64,000 bases of DNA, from positions 310,001 to 374,000 of the forward strand of contig DAORJK010000001.1 of the NCBI GenBank assembly GCA_035438985.1, read 5' to 3'. A program made the position numbers and the translations under genes. This document shows, piece after piece, positions 17,470-27,299 of the stretch (position 1 is its first letter; every line of letters starts with the position of its first letter). This DNA comes from UBA4408 sp002389785 (GTDB lineage Bacteria; Bacteroidota; Bacteroidia; UBA4408). The notes under the pieces are model-generated. The model had not been told where the DNA came from. It ran no database searches and saw only the letters and a list, made by a program, of their open reading frames with translations.

Positions 17470-19983
17470 ATGATAAGATACTTTTTAGTAGTGCTGGCTT
17501 CACTTTGCGCTTCAACTATTGGAACAGCTCAAATAGTAATAAATGAATATTCCTGTTCGAACTTAAACACTCAACTTGACAATTTTAATAATTATGAAGA
17601 TTGGATTGAGTTGTATAACAAAGGTAATTCACCTGTAAATTTAGGAGGGTATTACCTAAGTGATAATGCTGCCCAACCTTTAAAATGGGCCATTCCCACT
17701 AGTAGTATCCCTGCACAAGGATATTTATTAATTTATGCATCGGGCCTCGATACGGTGGTTGGCACAAGCTACCATTCAAATTTTAAACTTACACAAACTA
17801 AATTTGAACCTATTATTTTATCTTCTCCAACCGGTGCCTTTATTGATTCAGTAGTAACGCGACCAGCACAATCTGACCACTCACGCGGACGAAAAACCGA
17901 TGGTGCTTCAACTTGGGGCTTGTTTACGTTTCCTACACCGGAGGCTTCAAATGTAAACAGCGATTTAGAGTACATGCGTAAACCCAGTATGAATATTAAT
18001 GCAGGATTTTATCCGGCCTCAATTAATGTTACAATAAGTACCTCAAGCACTAATGCAACGATTTATTATACCGATGATGGCTCTACTCCCAATGTAGGAA
18101 GCGCAACTTATACCGGACCAATCAACATTGCCAACACTACCGTTTTAAGAGCGGTGGTTGTAGATAATGCTGGAATCGCGCCAAATAGTTTTGTGGAAAC
18201 CAACACCTATTTTATTAATGAACCACATGCTCTCGATGTAATTTCCTTAAGTGGAGATAATATCAATACCCTTTTGTCGGGTTCACAAATCAACCCAATT
18301 ACCAGCCTTGAATTATTTGATAAAAACGGATTGTTTTTAGCTGAAGCATTGGGAACTGCCAATGAGCATGGAAATGACTCTTGGGCCTACCCTCAGCGTG
18401 GTATGGATTACATTTGTCGCGACCAATTTGGCTACAGCCATGGAGTAAATGCAAAAGTATTTACCAATAAAAAGCGGAAGTCGTTTCAACGCTTAATTTT
18501 AAAACCTGCAGCCAACGACAATTATCCTTTTGAGGGAGCGCCCAACGGAAATTTTAATGGTGAACTGGGAGGAGCTCATATTCGCGACGCATATGTACAT
18601 ACACTTGCTCAGCGCGGAAATATGTACCTCGATGCACGTACTAATGAATCGTGTGTAATTTATGTGAATGGCTCCTACTGGGGCGTATACGAAATTCGCG
18701 AAAAAGTAGACGATGCTGATTATACAGACTATTATTACAATCAACCTGAAAAAACTTTACAGTTTTTAAAAACCTGGGGAGGAACCTGGAGCGAATATGG
18801 AGGTGCTCAAGCACAATCAGATTGGAATGCTTTCAGAACTTTTGTAACAGGCAACAATATGGCAATTCCTGCCAATTATAACTATGTGGATAGTGTATAT
18901 AACGTTAAAAGTTTAACCGATTATTTTATCATTAATTCGTACACAGTTTGCACCGATTGGCTCAATTGGAATACAAGCTGGTGGCGAGGAAAAGATCCTG
19001 CAGGTGATGGAAAAAAATGGAGGTATGCATTGTGGGATAACGATGCAACTTTTCAACATTATATTAATTATACCAATGTACCTAGTCAGTTAGCAACAGC
19101 AAATCCTTGTAATGCCGAAAATTTGCCGAATCCGGGCGGGCAAGGACATACACAAATAATGAAAAAATTGTTAGCGAACCCTGACTTTAAGCAATATTAT
19201 GTAAGTCGTTATATTGATTTAACCAATGGAGCTTTAAGTTGTCAGTATATGTTGCATTTGCTCGACAGTATGATAGCGATTATTGCTCCGGAAATGCCCG
19301 CACAAATTGCGCGTTGGGGTGGTACTTTGTCTGAATGGGAAGGAAATGTACAAGCATTGCGCACCTTTATTAGCAATCGCTGCGTGGGTGTTCAAACCGG
19401 TATGAATACCTGCTACGGTTTAAGTGGTCCATACGATATTTGTGTAAATGTGGAGCCGGAAAATGCAGGTATCCTAAAAATTAATTCGTTGTACATTCAT
19501 AATTTCCCTGATTCAGGCGTGTATTATGGAGGATTGAAAACGTATTTTACCGCCATTTCAAATGCTGGTTTTCAGTTTGACCATTGGGAAATTACAAGCA
19601 ATGATACGATACATCAATCTTCAACTGATTCTTTAATGTATGTTAAGCTAACCAAGGATGCTTGCGTTAAAGCCGTTTTTACCAGTTATACTTTACCCGA
19701 AATTGAAACTACCATAACCAATGTATTTTCACCCAATGGTGATGGAATTAACGATGTGTTTAGCCCTGTTCAACCTTTGCAAGAATTTAACTCACCTGTT
19801 GAGCTAATCATCAACGATAGATGGGGTAAACAAGTTTTCAAATCAAGTGATTTAAAAACCGGATGGGATGGTAAAAATAACGGACAGACCTGCGATAATG
19901 GAACTTATTATTGGGTTGTGAGTTATAATGAAGTAGATGGCAATCGTAAAACTGAAAAAGGTTTTGTGAGTTTACTTCGTTAA
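17470..19983 (+). CDS. CotH-kinase / lamin-tail surface protein with T9SS type B sorting domain
   Basis: This is an 837-aa secreted protein. In order: a signal peptide (about 1-20, ending GTAQ); a lamin-tail domain (about 21-125, IVINEYSCSNLN ... DWIELYNKG ... GGYYLSDN); a chitobiase/FN3-like domain (about 175-240, ATIYYTDDGSTPN); a CotH kinase-like domain (about 290-600, with GAHIRDAYVHTLAQRG, YVNGSYWGVYEIREKVDD and WRYALWDNDATF); a short InlB-like/divergent repeat (AGFQFDHWEI); and the gliding-motility-type CHU_C domain (SPNGDGINDVF ... INDRWGKQVF). CotH kinases phosphorylate spore-coat proteins in Bacillus; in Bacteroidota the role of this secreted fusion is unknown. Confidence 0.9.
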   Translation: MIRYFLVVLASLCASTIGTAQIVINEYSCSNLNTQLDNFNNYEDWIELYNKGNSPVNLGGYYLSDNAAQPLKWAIPTSSIPAQGYLLIYASGLDTVVGTSYHSNFKLTQTKFEPIILSSPTGAFIDSVVTRPAQSDHSRGRKTDGASTWGLFTFPTPEASNVNSDLEYMRKPSMNINAGFYPASINVTISTSSTNATIYYTDDGSTPNVGSATYTGPINIANTTVLRAVVVDNAGIAPNSFVETNTYFINEPHALDVISLSGDNINTLLSGSQINPITSLELFDKNGLFLAEALGTANEHGNDSWAYPQRGMDYICRDQFGYSHGVNAKVFTNKKRKSFQRLILKPAANDNYPFEGAPNGNFNGELGGAHIRDAYVHTLAQRGNMYLDARTNESCVIYVNGSYWGVYEIREKVDDADYTDYYYNQPEKTLQFLKTWGGTWSEYGGAQAQSDWNAFRTFVTGNNMAIPANYNYVDSVYNVKSLTDYFIINSYTVCTDWLNWNTSWWRGKDPAGDGKKWRYALWDNDATFQHYINYTNVPSQLATANPCNAENLPNPGGQGHTQIMKKLLANPDFKQYYVSRYIDLTNGALSCQYMLHLLDSMIAIIAPEMPAQIARWGGTLSEWEGNVQALRTFISNRCVGVQTGMNTCYGLSGPYDICVNVEPENAGILKINSLYIHNFPDSGVYYGGLKTYFTAISNAGFQFDHWEITSNDTIHQSSTDSLMYVKLTKDACVKAVFTSYTLPEIETTITNVFSPNGDGINDVFSPVQPLQEFNSPVELIINDRWGKQVFKSSDLKTGWDGKNNGQTCDNGTYYWVVSYNEVDGNRKTEKGFVSLLR

Positions 19984-19987
19984 AAAA

Positions 19988-21394
19988 TCAGTCAATTATT
20001 TTTCCAGGATTTAAAATGTGATTAGGATCGAATACGTTTTTTATTCCTTTTTGAAAAGCAATGCGGGTTGGGTTTAAGGCTATGTCCATGTATTTTTTTT
20101 GCACGTAACCTATGCCGTGTTCACCACTGATGGTGCCTCCGAGCTCCACACACAAGGTAAATAGCTCACGAATACCCGGAGTAAGTTTTGTATTCCAGTC
20201 CTCATCCGACATATCACCTTTGATGATGTTTACATGTAAGTTTCCATCACCGGCATGGCCATAACACACCGATTTAAATCCATAGCGATTCCCAATTTCT
20301 TTGACTCCGGAAAGTAAACGAGGAAGTTCGGCACGAGGAACCACGGTGTCTTCCTCCTTGTATATTGAATTTGCTTTCACCGACTCAGCAACTTTACGAC
20401 GCATCATCCACAAGTTTTGCTTTTGCTGTTCACTCTCGGCAAACAATATTTCATCGCAATCAAATTGTTGTACAACTTCTGCTACTTTTTCGGCTTCCGC
20501 CATGAGCACTTCTAAATTATTTCCATCCAATTCAATTAGCAAATGTGCCTGATGCAGGTCGTTAATTTGTACCGGTTTATGATCCATGAATTTTAATACC
20601 CAATCAATGGCATCCCGTTCCATAAATTCCATTCCTGAAGGAACAATACCAGCTTTAAATACTTGCGATACAGCTGCACATGCACTTTCGGCCGAAAAAA
20701 ATGGTACCAGTAAAACAAGTGTGTGTTGGGGCAAAGGAATTAATTTGAAAACAATTTTTGTTACGATACCTAAGGTTCCTTCGCTTCCAATCAGCAAGTG
20801 TGTAAGGTTATATCCGGTTGAATTTTTTAACACGTTTGCTCCAGTCCAAGCTATTTCACCGTTTGCAAATACTACTTCCAAATTTAAAACATAATCGCGG
20901 GTTACTCCATATTTTACAGCCTTTGGACCACCGCTACAATGAGCAATATTGCCCCCTAAAAAACAGCTTCCATAACTTGCAGGATCAGGCGGATAAAATA
21001 AATTTTTTTCCTTTACAGCTTCTTGAAACACCTGATTAATTACGCCGGGTTCAACAGTTGCCTGAAGGTTGCGTTCATCAATTTCGAGTATTTTGTTAAA
21101 GCGCTCCATGCTCACTACAACACCTCCAAATACAGGCAAAGCACCCCCGCTTAATCCAGTGCCTGCTCCACGGGTAGTTACAGGTATATGGTGTTGGTTA
21201 CAATACTTAAGTAACAACGAAATTTCTTGTGGAGTTCTTGGTTTTACTACACATTCGGGGGCAAATCGTAAATCTTCGGTTTCGTCTTTCGAATATTTAG
21301 CAAGGTTTTCGCCATCCGTTAAAACAAATTCTTTGCCTAGCACAGATTGAAAAAACGCTAGTTGCTCACTGCCTATTTTTGAATACGTTTTCAT
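19988..21394 (-). CDS. FAD-linked oxidase, GlcD/D-lactate dehydrogenase type
   Basis: The 468-aa protein belongs to the FAD-binding_4/FAD-oxidase_C family. PRTPQEISLLLKYCNQHHIPVTTRGAGTGLSGGALP (split across about 52-88) is the flavin-binding motif; then PGVINQVFQEAV and YGSCFLGGNIAHCSGGPKAVKYG; the C-terminal half has YGHAGDGNLHVNI and GTISGEHGIG, which carry the substrate and metal-site histidines. Known members oxidise glycolate, D-lactate or D-2-hydroxyglutarate and pass electrons to quinone. Its ATG touches the stop of the UbiD-family gene (TAA-ATG), so the two are co-translated. Substrate not set by sequence. Confidence 0.9.
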   Translation of the reverse strand: MKTYSKIGSEQLAFFQSVLGKEFVLTDGENLAKYSKDETEDLRFAPECVVKPRTPQEISLLLKYCNQHHIPVTTRGAGTGLSGGALPVFGGVVVSMERFNKILEIDERNLQATVEPGVINQVFQEAVKEKNLFYPPDPASYGSCFLGGNIAHCSGGPKAVKYGVTRDYVLNLEVVFANGEIAWTGANVLKNSTGYNLTHLLIGSEGTLGIVTKIVFKLIPLPQHTLVLLVPFFSAESACAAVSQVFKAGIVPSGMEFMERDAIDWVLKFMDHKPVQINDLHQAHLLIELDGNNLEVLMAEAEKVAEVVQQFDCDEILFAESEQQKQNLWMMRRKVAESVKANSIYKEEDTVVPRAELPRLLSGVKEIGNRYGFKSVCYGHAGDGNLHVNIIKGDMSDEDWNTKLTPGIRELFTLCVELGGTISGEHGIGYVQKKYMDIALNPTRIAFQKGIKNVFDPNHILNPGKIID

Positions 21395-23302
21395 TTATTT
21401 TTCGCTTACAACCGCCCCTCCCTGATACACTTGTTGTTTATATTTTAAGGAAGGAGATGAAATAAATTTTCCAATACTCAACTTACTCCATTTTTCATCA
21501 ATTGCTTTTATTGTAGCATCATCCGATATCAAAATATTGGGCCAATCGCGGTGGAAATTATCCAGCTCTTTTGTCTTTCTGGTTCCGTCAAAACCTATGT
21601 GTGAAATGCAGTTTTCATTAGCCGCTTCAATTATAAAACTATCTCTTTTAGGATCAATGTTATTTGCAAATCGCCAAATACAATCGGCTATATCGTTAGT
21701 GTTAATGGTATGTTCAACATAAATGGCAATTTTAACTGCTGCAAAATCGGGTAATGAAAATAATTTTTGGTGTAACTCTTTAACATGGTTTATTCGGCTC
21801 TTTTTAACAGCAATAAAAACTACTGAAATTCCGAGTTTAAGCAGTGTATTGTTCATGGAACAAATTTCACTGAATTGGGCCTTTACTTTTTCATGGTCGA
21901 GGTGTATTGCTCCATCCAATGGTTTAGTGCAACGTAATTCCTCATCAAATTTTATGGTTGCGTCGATGCACATTTTTCCTCCAAAGGCAAATTTGCTGCA
22001 CGAATGATCAAGCACATCCATAGGCCCCTGGCTAAAATATATATCTTGTTGTGGATCGCAATTTTTGCTAATGGCTTTTGCAACCTCCACATAATTATGA
22101 ATGTTTAAATCACCATCGGTAATCACCAATATTTTATTAAACATCATTTGTCCTGCACCCCACATGGCATTCATTACTTTTTGCGCATGACCGGCATATT
22201 CCTTTTTTATTTTCACAATTGTAAGATTATGAAAGACACCTTCGATGGGTAATTCCATATCTACAATTTCGGGCAGTAAGGTCATTTTTATCGGCGCCAA
22301 AAAAATGCGTTCGGTTGCCTTACCAATCCATGCATCCTCCTGAGGTGGAATGCCTACTATTGTGCTGGGATAAACCGCATTTTTTTTATGTGTAATACAT
22401 GTTACATGAAACTTTGGATACCAATCTGCCAGAGAATAATATCCGGTGTGGTCACCAAAAGGGCCTTCCCAAATCAGTTCTTCCTCGGGGTCAACATATC
22501 CTTCAATAATAAAATCGGCATCTGAAGGAACGTACATTTCTTGAGTAATACATTTTACTAGTTCGACCTTTTTTTTACGCAAAAAACCGGCAAGCATATA
22601 TTCATCCACGTTAGGAGGCAATGGTGCTGTAGCAGCATAGGTATAAGCAGGATCACCTCCTAAGGCAACCGCTACCGGCATTTTCACTCCCAATTTTTTG
22701 TACTCATTGTAATGGCCCGCACTCACTTTATGCTTGTGCCAGTGCATTCCGGTAAGCGTAGCTCCGAATACTTGCATGCGATACATTCCTACATTGCGAA
22801 TACCGGTAATTGGATGTTTCGTATTGATAATGGGCAAGGTGATAAATGGTCCACCATCCTCGGGCCAACAGGTCATTACGGGAAGTTTTCCAAGGTCGGG
22901 TTGCTCCATAATTACTTGTTGACATGCACCTCGTCCGCTGATTTGCTTTGGCATCCATGACGAGATTTGACCCAGCATCGGTAGCAATTTTAGTTTATCT
23001 AAGATTCCTTCTTTGGGTCCGGATAGTTGCTGAAAAAGCTGTTCTATTTCTTTGCTAATGGCATCCAAATTGTCTACCCCTAATGCCATGCACATGCGTC
23101 TATTAGAGCCCATTGAATTAATTAACAAAGGAAAATCATATCCTGTATTCTCAAAAAGCAATGCTTTGTTATTATCTGATTTTGAAAGGCGATCGGTTAT
23201 TTCGGTTATTTCGAGATGGGGGTTTACGTATTCCTTTATTCGAATTAATTCGCCGGCGCGATCAAGGGCATCAATAAACTGTTGAAGATCTTTGTAAGCC
23301 AT
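21395..23302 (-). CDS. mqnL: UbiD-family menaquinone biosynthesis decarboxylase
   Basis: UbiD enzymes use prenylated FMN to decarboxylate aromatic acids. The 635-aa protein starts YKDLQQFIDALDRAGELIRI, has GRGACQQVIMEQPDLGKLPVMTCWPEDGG and NVGMYRMQVFG, then the catalytic EGPFGDHTGYYS with its Glu/Asp residues. The C-terminal extension beyond the usual ~490 residues is typical of the Bacteroidota form annotated for menaquinone synthesis. With mqnB and mqnD 18 kb away, and no ubiquinone expected in this phylum, its substrate is probably 6-carboxy-naphthoquinol from the futalosine route. It is directly upstream of the FAD oxidase. The symbol is inferred from context, not certain. Confidence 0.82.
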   Translation of the reverse strand: MAYKDLQQFIDALDRAGELIRIKEYVNPHLEITEITDRLSKSDNNKALLFENTGYDFPLLINSMGSNRRMCMALGVDNLDAISKEIEQLFQQLSGPKEGILDKLKLLPMLGQISSWMPKQISGRGACQQVIMEQPDLGKLPVMTCWPEDGGPFITLPIINTKHPITGIRNVGMYRMQVFGATLTGMHWHKHKVSAGHYNEYKKLGVKMPVAVALGGDPAYTYAATAPLPPNVDEYMLAGFLRKKKVELVKCITQEMYVPSDADFIIEGYVDPEEELIWEGPFGDHTGYYSLADWYPKFHVTCITHKKNAVYPSTIVGIPPQEDAWIGKATERIFLAPIKMTLLPEIVDMELPIEGVFHNLTIVKIKKEYAGHAQKVMNAMWGAGQMMFNKILVITDGDLNIHNYVEVAKAISKNCDPQQDIYFSQGPMDVLDHSCSKFAFGGKMCIDATIKFDEELRCTKPLDGAIHLDHEKVKAQFSEICSMNNTLLKLGISVVFIAVKKSRINHVKELHQKLFSLPDFAAVKIAIYVEHTINTNDIADCIWRFANNIDPKRDSFIIEAANENCISHIGFDGTRKTKELDNFHRDWPNILISDDATIKAIDEKWSKLSIGKFISSPSLKYKQQVYQGGAVVSEK

Positions 23303-23371
23303 AATATTTTGTTGTTTGCAAAAGTAACCATTTGACTTGCATCAATGTTTAGCTTCATCAGAAAAATTTAA

Positions 23372-23592
23372 TTAGGTCATTAATACAACTTCTATTTCGT
23401 TTGGAATAGTTGAACTAAGTGCTTCAATCAATTTTGAATGAGCCCTATCACCCACTATAAATAATCACTAGTTAGAAGAATTAATCTTTCTATAGAAAGG
23501 TCTTTAGCTTCTCAAAATTCCTCTTTCTCAATAAAATTAAACCGTAAAAAAGTGTGTTCAATAGGTGATTTGATCAAGAAACGCTTAACCAT
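23372..23592 (-). pseudogene. Possible small gene remnant between ubiD-like and permease genes
   Basis: On the minus strand an ATG at 23592 opens 26 codons (MVKRFLIKSPIEHTFLRFNF...) to a TGA. The frame then continues (EAKDLSIERLILLTSDYL) to a TAG, and a third stretch in another frame (VGDRAHSKLIEALSSTIPNE) ends at 23372. Composition looks coding-like but broken by two stops and a frameshift. The family is not recognised. The rest of this ~300-nt gap shows nothing. Confidence 0.3.
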
Positions 23593-23609
23593 GTTTTGGT
23601 GAAGGGAAA

Positions 23610-25049
23610 TTAAGTAGCCTTCTTACTCAAAAAATATACAGGTATTCCAATTAATACAATCACTAGGCCCAAGCCTGTATTCCGGGTATCGTAAATCATT
23701 AGATCAATACAAATTGCCAGCGTTATCAGTATATATAAAATTGGAACAACCGGATAGCCCCAGGCTTTATAAGGTCTAGGAGCAGTGGGTTCTCGCTTCC
23801 GCAGAATAAAAATTCCAGCAATGGTGAGCATGTAAAATAATAAAGAAGCAAAAGTAGCATAGGTAAGTAAATCGCTGTATTTGCCTGATAAACACAATAC
23901 ACAAGCCCAGCAACATTGCACCACTAAGGCAAAAGCAGGAACTTGATTTTTGTTGAGCTGTTGTGCTTTCTTAAAAAACAAACCATCTTTACTCATAGCA
24001 TAGAACAAGCGTGCGCCTGCCAAAATAATTCCATTGTTACAACCAAATGTAGAAACCATTATTAATGCGGCCATTAAGAAGGCGGCACTGTTTCCAAAAA
24101 TTACCGAAGCTGCTGCGGTGCCTACTCGGTCGTTGCTGGCAAACTGAATGCCCTGCGAATACACATCGGTTGCAGCAGGATTGCCATGCAACGGAAGTAA
24201 TGCTAAATAAGCAAGATTTGCCAATATATAAACCACTGTTACCAACAAGGTTCCTAAAAATAAGGAACGCGGAATATTTTTTTGCGGTTCTTTAATTTCA
24301 CCTGCAATAAAAGTGACATTGTTCCATGCATCACTGCTAAATAGCGAATTAATAAGTGTAGCCCCCATTGCTCCTAACAATGCAAAACCGGTTAACGGAA
24401 CAATTGTAAGTGTGCCATTTTCGAAAGTAGTTCTTGAAGCAGACCACATGTTGGAAAAATTTTGAGCAAGTGTGTCCGTTTTAAATCCCCATGCCAATCC
24501 TAAAACGATTAATGCAAAAAGCGCTATTAATTTTGCCGAGGTAAACACCAATTGCACAATTCGCCCACTTTGTATGCCCTGTGCATTAACGTAGGTTAAA
24601 AATACTATCAAAGCCATGGCCAGTAGTTGGGCAAAGGTTATTTTAAAACTGTCGGATACCAGTAAAAAATCGCTATTTAAACCGGGAAAAAACACGGATG
24701 TATACTTAGCAAAAGCAACAGCTACAGCAGCAATAACGCCAGTTTGAATAACGGTAAAAACAGTCCATCCGTACAAAAAAGAAATTAATTTCCCGTAAGC
24801 ACGTTGTATATACACGTATTGTCCGCCGGCATTTGGCATCATACCCGCAAGTTCTCCATAACTCAAGGCTGCAGTTATTGTGATAAATCCGGTAAGTACC
24901 CAAAGTAAAATCAGGTAACCCGAAGAACCAATATCGCGTGCCATAAATGTGCTCACAATAAAAATTCCGCTTCCAATCATTGAGCCTGCAACAATGCTGG
25001 TTGCATCCAATAATCCAAGACTTCGCTTAAGCTCCTTTTCTTCGGCCAT
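23610..25049 (-). CDS. APC-family amino acid permease
   Basis: The 479-aa protein has about 12 membrane helices. The APC signature is in the first helix (SIVAGSMIGSGIFIV, residues 15-29) with the unwound GSG substrate motif, followed by YGELAGMMPNAGGQYVYIQRAYG. The LAT-like tail (PRPYKAWGYPVVPILYI) is typical of the amino acid antiporter/LAT subgroup. It probably imports or exchanges neutral or basic amino acids with protons. It is followed on the same strand by no close gene and preceded 10 nt upstream by murB, so murB and this gene are likely one transcript. Confidence 0.92.
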   Translation of the reverse strand: MAEEKELKRSLGLLDATSIVAGSMIGSGIFIVSTFMARDIGSSGYLILLWVLTGFITITAALSYGELAGMMPNAGGQYVYIQRAYGKLISFLYGWTVFTVIQTGVIAAVAVAFAKYTSVFFPGLNSDFLLVSDSFKITFAQLLAMALIVFLTYVNAQGIQSGRIVQLVFTSAKLIALFALIVLGLAWGFKTDTLAQNFSNMWSASRTTFENGTLTIVPLTGFALLGAMGATLINSLFSSDAWNNVTFIAGEIKEPQKNIPRSLFLGTLLVTVVYILANLAYLALLPLHGNPAATDVYSQGIQFASNDRVGTAAASVIFGNSAAFLMAALIMVSTFGCNNGIILAGARLFYAMSKDGLFFKKAQQLNKNQVPAFALVVQCCWACVLCLSGKYSDLLTYATFASLLFYMLTIAGIFILRKREPTAPRPYKAWGYPVVPILYILITLAICIDLMIYDTRNTGLGLVIVLIGIPVYFLSKKAT

Positions 25050-25059
25050 AGTTTTGAAG

Positions 25060-26088
25060 TTAAATGATGTTTACTTCTCGTTCAAGTTCCACATCAAATT
25101 TTGCTTTAACTGAATCAAGAATTTGTTGTGATAGTTCAAAAATTTCCTTTCCGCTAGCACCCTTATAATTTACAAGCACTAATGCCTGGTTTTTATGAAC
25201 ACCTGCATCTCCCAAGCGATAGCCTTTCCAGCCACATTGCTCAATTAGCCAACCTGCAGCCAATTTAGTTTCGGTATCCGAATTTCTATATCCAACTATT
25301 TGGGGAAACTCGCTTTTCAACTGTTCAAATTTATTGCTTGATACTACCGGATTCTTAAAGAAACTTCCTGCATTACCTATTTCAGAAGGATTGGGTAATT
25401 TGCTACTTCGAATGTTACACACTGCTTTGCTGATGGCTGCAATTGAGACTTCAGTTACACCCATCGCTTCCATTTCCTTTTCAATTGCACCATAAGAAGT
25501 GTTAAACTTGGGATGTTTGCTCAGTTTAAACGTAACTGAAGTTATGATGAATTGATTTTTGTACTTGTGCTTAAAAACGCTTTCACGGTAACCAAACTCA
25601 CATTCAGCAGCCGAAAAGGTTCTAGTTGTTCCATCAGCCAAAGAAATGGCATCGAGTTCGTGAAATACATCTTTAATTTCGACTCCATAAGCACCGATGT
25701 TTTGCATTGGACCGGCTCCAACACAACCGGGAATCAACGATAAATTTTCGACTCCGGCATAATTATTTTGAATGCAATGCAGCACAAAATTATGCCACAA
25801 CTCCCCTGCTTGGGCTTTTACGAAAACATGCTCAGCAGTTTCCTTCATCAAGGAAATTCCTTTCAATTTATTTTTTAAAACAATGCCGTCAAAGTTTTTT
25901 GTAAATAATAAATTACTACCACCTCCAAGAATTAAGTGCGGAACAGTGCTCCATTTTTTGCTTTGAACAAATTCTTCTATGTCGGCACTGGAAAACAGTT
26001 CCAAATAATAACGGGCAGAAGCATCAATTCCAAAGGTATTAGAAGTTTTTAGCGAATAGTTTTCAAGTAAAGTCATAGAAGCGGACAT
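25060..26088 (-). CDS. murB: UDP-N-acetylenolpyruvoylglucosamine reductase
   Basis: MurB makes UDP-MurNAc, the first committed peptidoglycan sugar. The 342-aa protein has the FAD-binding LGGGSNLLFTKNFDG (about 53-67), LSLIPGCVGAGPMQNIGAYG (about 116-135), FGYRESVFKHKY, SSKLPNP, and the type I features GNAGSFFKNPVV with the catalytic serine and CGWKGYRLGDAGVH. The C-terminal Glu of the AE-x-R-x motif sits in LEREVNII. The first ATG is used; a second Met at codon 5 is equally possible. TAAATTTG (26107-26100) upstream could be a -7 box, without a good TTG. Confidence 0.95.
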   Translation of the reverse strand: MSASMTLLENYSLKTSNTFGIDASARYYLELFSSADIEEFVQSKKWSTVPHLILGGGSNLLFTKNFDGIVLKNKLKGISLMKETAEHVFVKAQAGELWHNFVLHCIQNNYAGVENLSLIPGCVGAGPMQNIGAYGVEIKDVFHELDAISLADGTTRTFSAAECEFGYRESVFKHKYKNQFIITSVTFKLSKHPKFNTSYGAIEKEMEAMGVTEVSIAAISKAVCNIRSSKLPNPSEIGNAGSFFKNPVVSSNKFEQLKSEFPQIVGYRNSDTETKLAAGWLIEQCGWKGYRLGDAGVHKNQALVLVNYKGASGKEIFELSQQILDSVKAKFDVELEREVNII

Positions 26089-26168
26089 GTTGCTTTGGAC
26101 AAATTTAGAATTAATATTGATTCAGAATCCTTCTTAATTTTTGTAAATTCGTAGGCAGTAAAAGGGCT

Positions 26169-27299
26169 ATGAAGAAAGCAATAGTTTCGGTAATTAACGA
26201 TTTAGCAACCGACCAAAGGGTGCATAAAACCTGCATGTGTTTGCATCAGCTTGGTTTTGAAGTTGTGCTTGTTGGTCGTAAGTTGAAAGACAGCTTGGAA
26301 GTAAACGACCGTCCTTACCAAACAAAGCGTATGAATTTGTTGTTTACAAAAGGCATTCTCTTTTACTTGGAATTTCAAGTGCGTTTGTTTTTGTTTTTAG
26401 TATTTAAAAAAACACACCTATTGGTAGCGAATGATTTAGACACCTTGATGCCAAACTATTTAATTTCAAAAATCAAAAAAGCAACTTTAGTGTATGATAC
26501 ACATGAATATTTTTGCTATGTGCCAGAATTAATGCACCACCCCTTGAAGCAAAAAACTTGGTTAACACTTGAGAAATGGATTTTTCCCAAACTCAGGAAC
26601 ATCATTACTGTAAACGAATCCATAGCCGAGAACTATCAAAAAGAATATGGAAAAGAACTACATGTTATAAAAAATGTCCCTGCTAAAAGTAATTTTGATT
26701 TGCAGCATACTCTTTCAAAAACAAAGGAAGATTTAGGTTTGCCCGGTGATAAAAAAATTGTGATTCTGCAAGGAGCCGGAATTAATGTAAACCGAGGTGC
26801 AGAAGAAGCAATAGAAGCAATGCAATATGTTCGTAATGCCGTATTTTTAATTGTTGGAAGTGGCGATGTTTTAGAAGATTTAAAGTTAAAAGTATTGTTG
26901 TTAAAACTTGAAAATAAAGTATTCTTCATAAAAAAATTGCCTTTTAAAGAGATGCTGGAGTACACGCGTGTAGCCGATATTGGAATCTCTCTCGACAAGG
27001 GCAATAGCCTCAATTATTACTATAGTTTGCCCAATAAACTATTTGATTATTTCCATTCGGGTATTGCAGTTTTAGCATCCCCTTTGGTGGAAATAAAAAA
27101 AATAATGGACGAGTTTTCGCCGGGAACAATGATTGAATCACATGACCCTAAACACATCGCCGAAAAAATAAATTTTATGCTTGCGAACGATGAGAGGATG
27201 AAACAATGGAAAGCAAATGCTAAACTTGCAGCCGAAAAATATTGTTGGGAAAACGAACAAGCAAAATTGATTGAAATATACCACCCCTTTGCAAACTAA
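26169..27299 (+). CDS. Glycosyltransferase, GT4-like
   Basis: This is a 376-aa GT-B fold protein. The N-terminal half has VISVINDLATDQRVHKTCMCL-like strands (first 25 residues) and VYDTHEYFCYVPEL; the C-terminal half has ILQGAGINVNRGAEEAIEAM and the nucleotide-sugar site around VADIGISLDKGNSLNYYYSLPNKLFDYFHSG, which carries the E/D and loop residues of GT4 enzymes. It probably adds a sugar to a lipid-linked or surface polysaccharide. The next gene starts inside its 3' end (29-nt overlap), so the two are a pair. Sugar and acceptor unknown. Confidence 0.85.
   Translation: MKKAIVSVINDLATDQRVHKTCMCLHQLGFEVVLVGRKLKDSLEVNDRPYQTKRMNLLFTKGILFYLEFQVRLFLFLVFKKTHLLVANDLDTLMPNYLISKIKKATLVYDTHEYFCYVPELMHHPLKQKTWLTLEKWIFPKLRNIITVNESIAENYQKEYGKELHVIKNVPAKSNFDLQHTLSKTKEDLGLPGDKKIVILQGAGINVNRGAEEAIEAMQYVRNAVFLIVGSGDVLEDLKLKVLLLKLENKVFFIKKLPFKEMLEYTRVADIGISLDKGNSLNYYYSLPNKLFDYFHSGIAVLASPLVEIKKIMDEFSPGTMIESHDPKHIAEKINFMLANDERMKQWKANAKLAAEKYCWENEQAKLIEIYHPFAN

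Noticed and set aside
21069..22960. Several open frames of 60-100 codons antisense to the ubiD-like and FAD-oxidase genes
   Set aside because: They lie wholly inside strongly conserved genes, have no start context, and their translations have no protein-like pattern.
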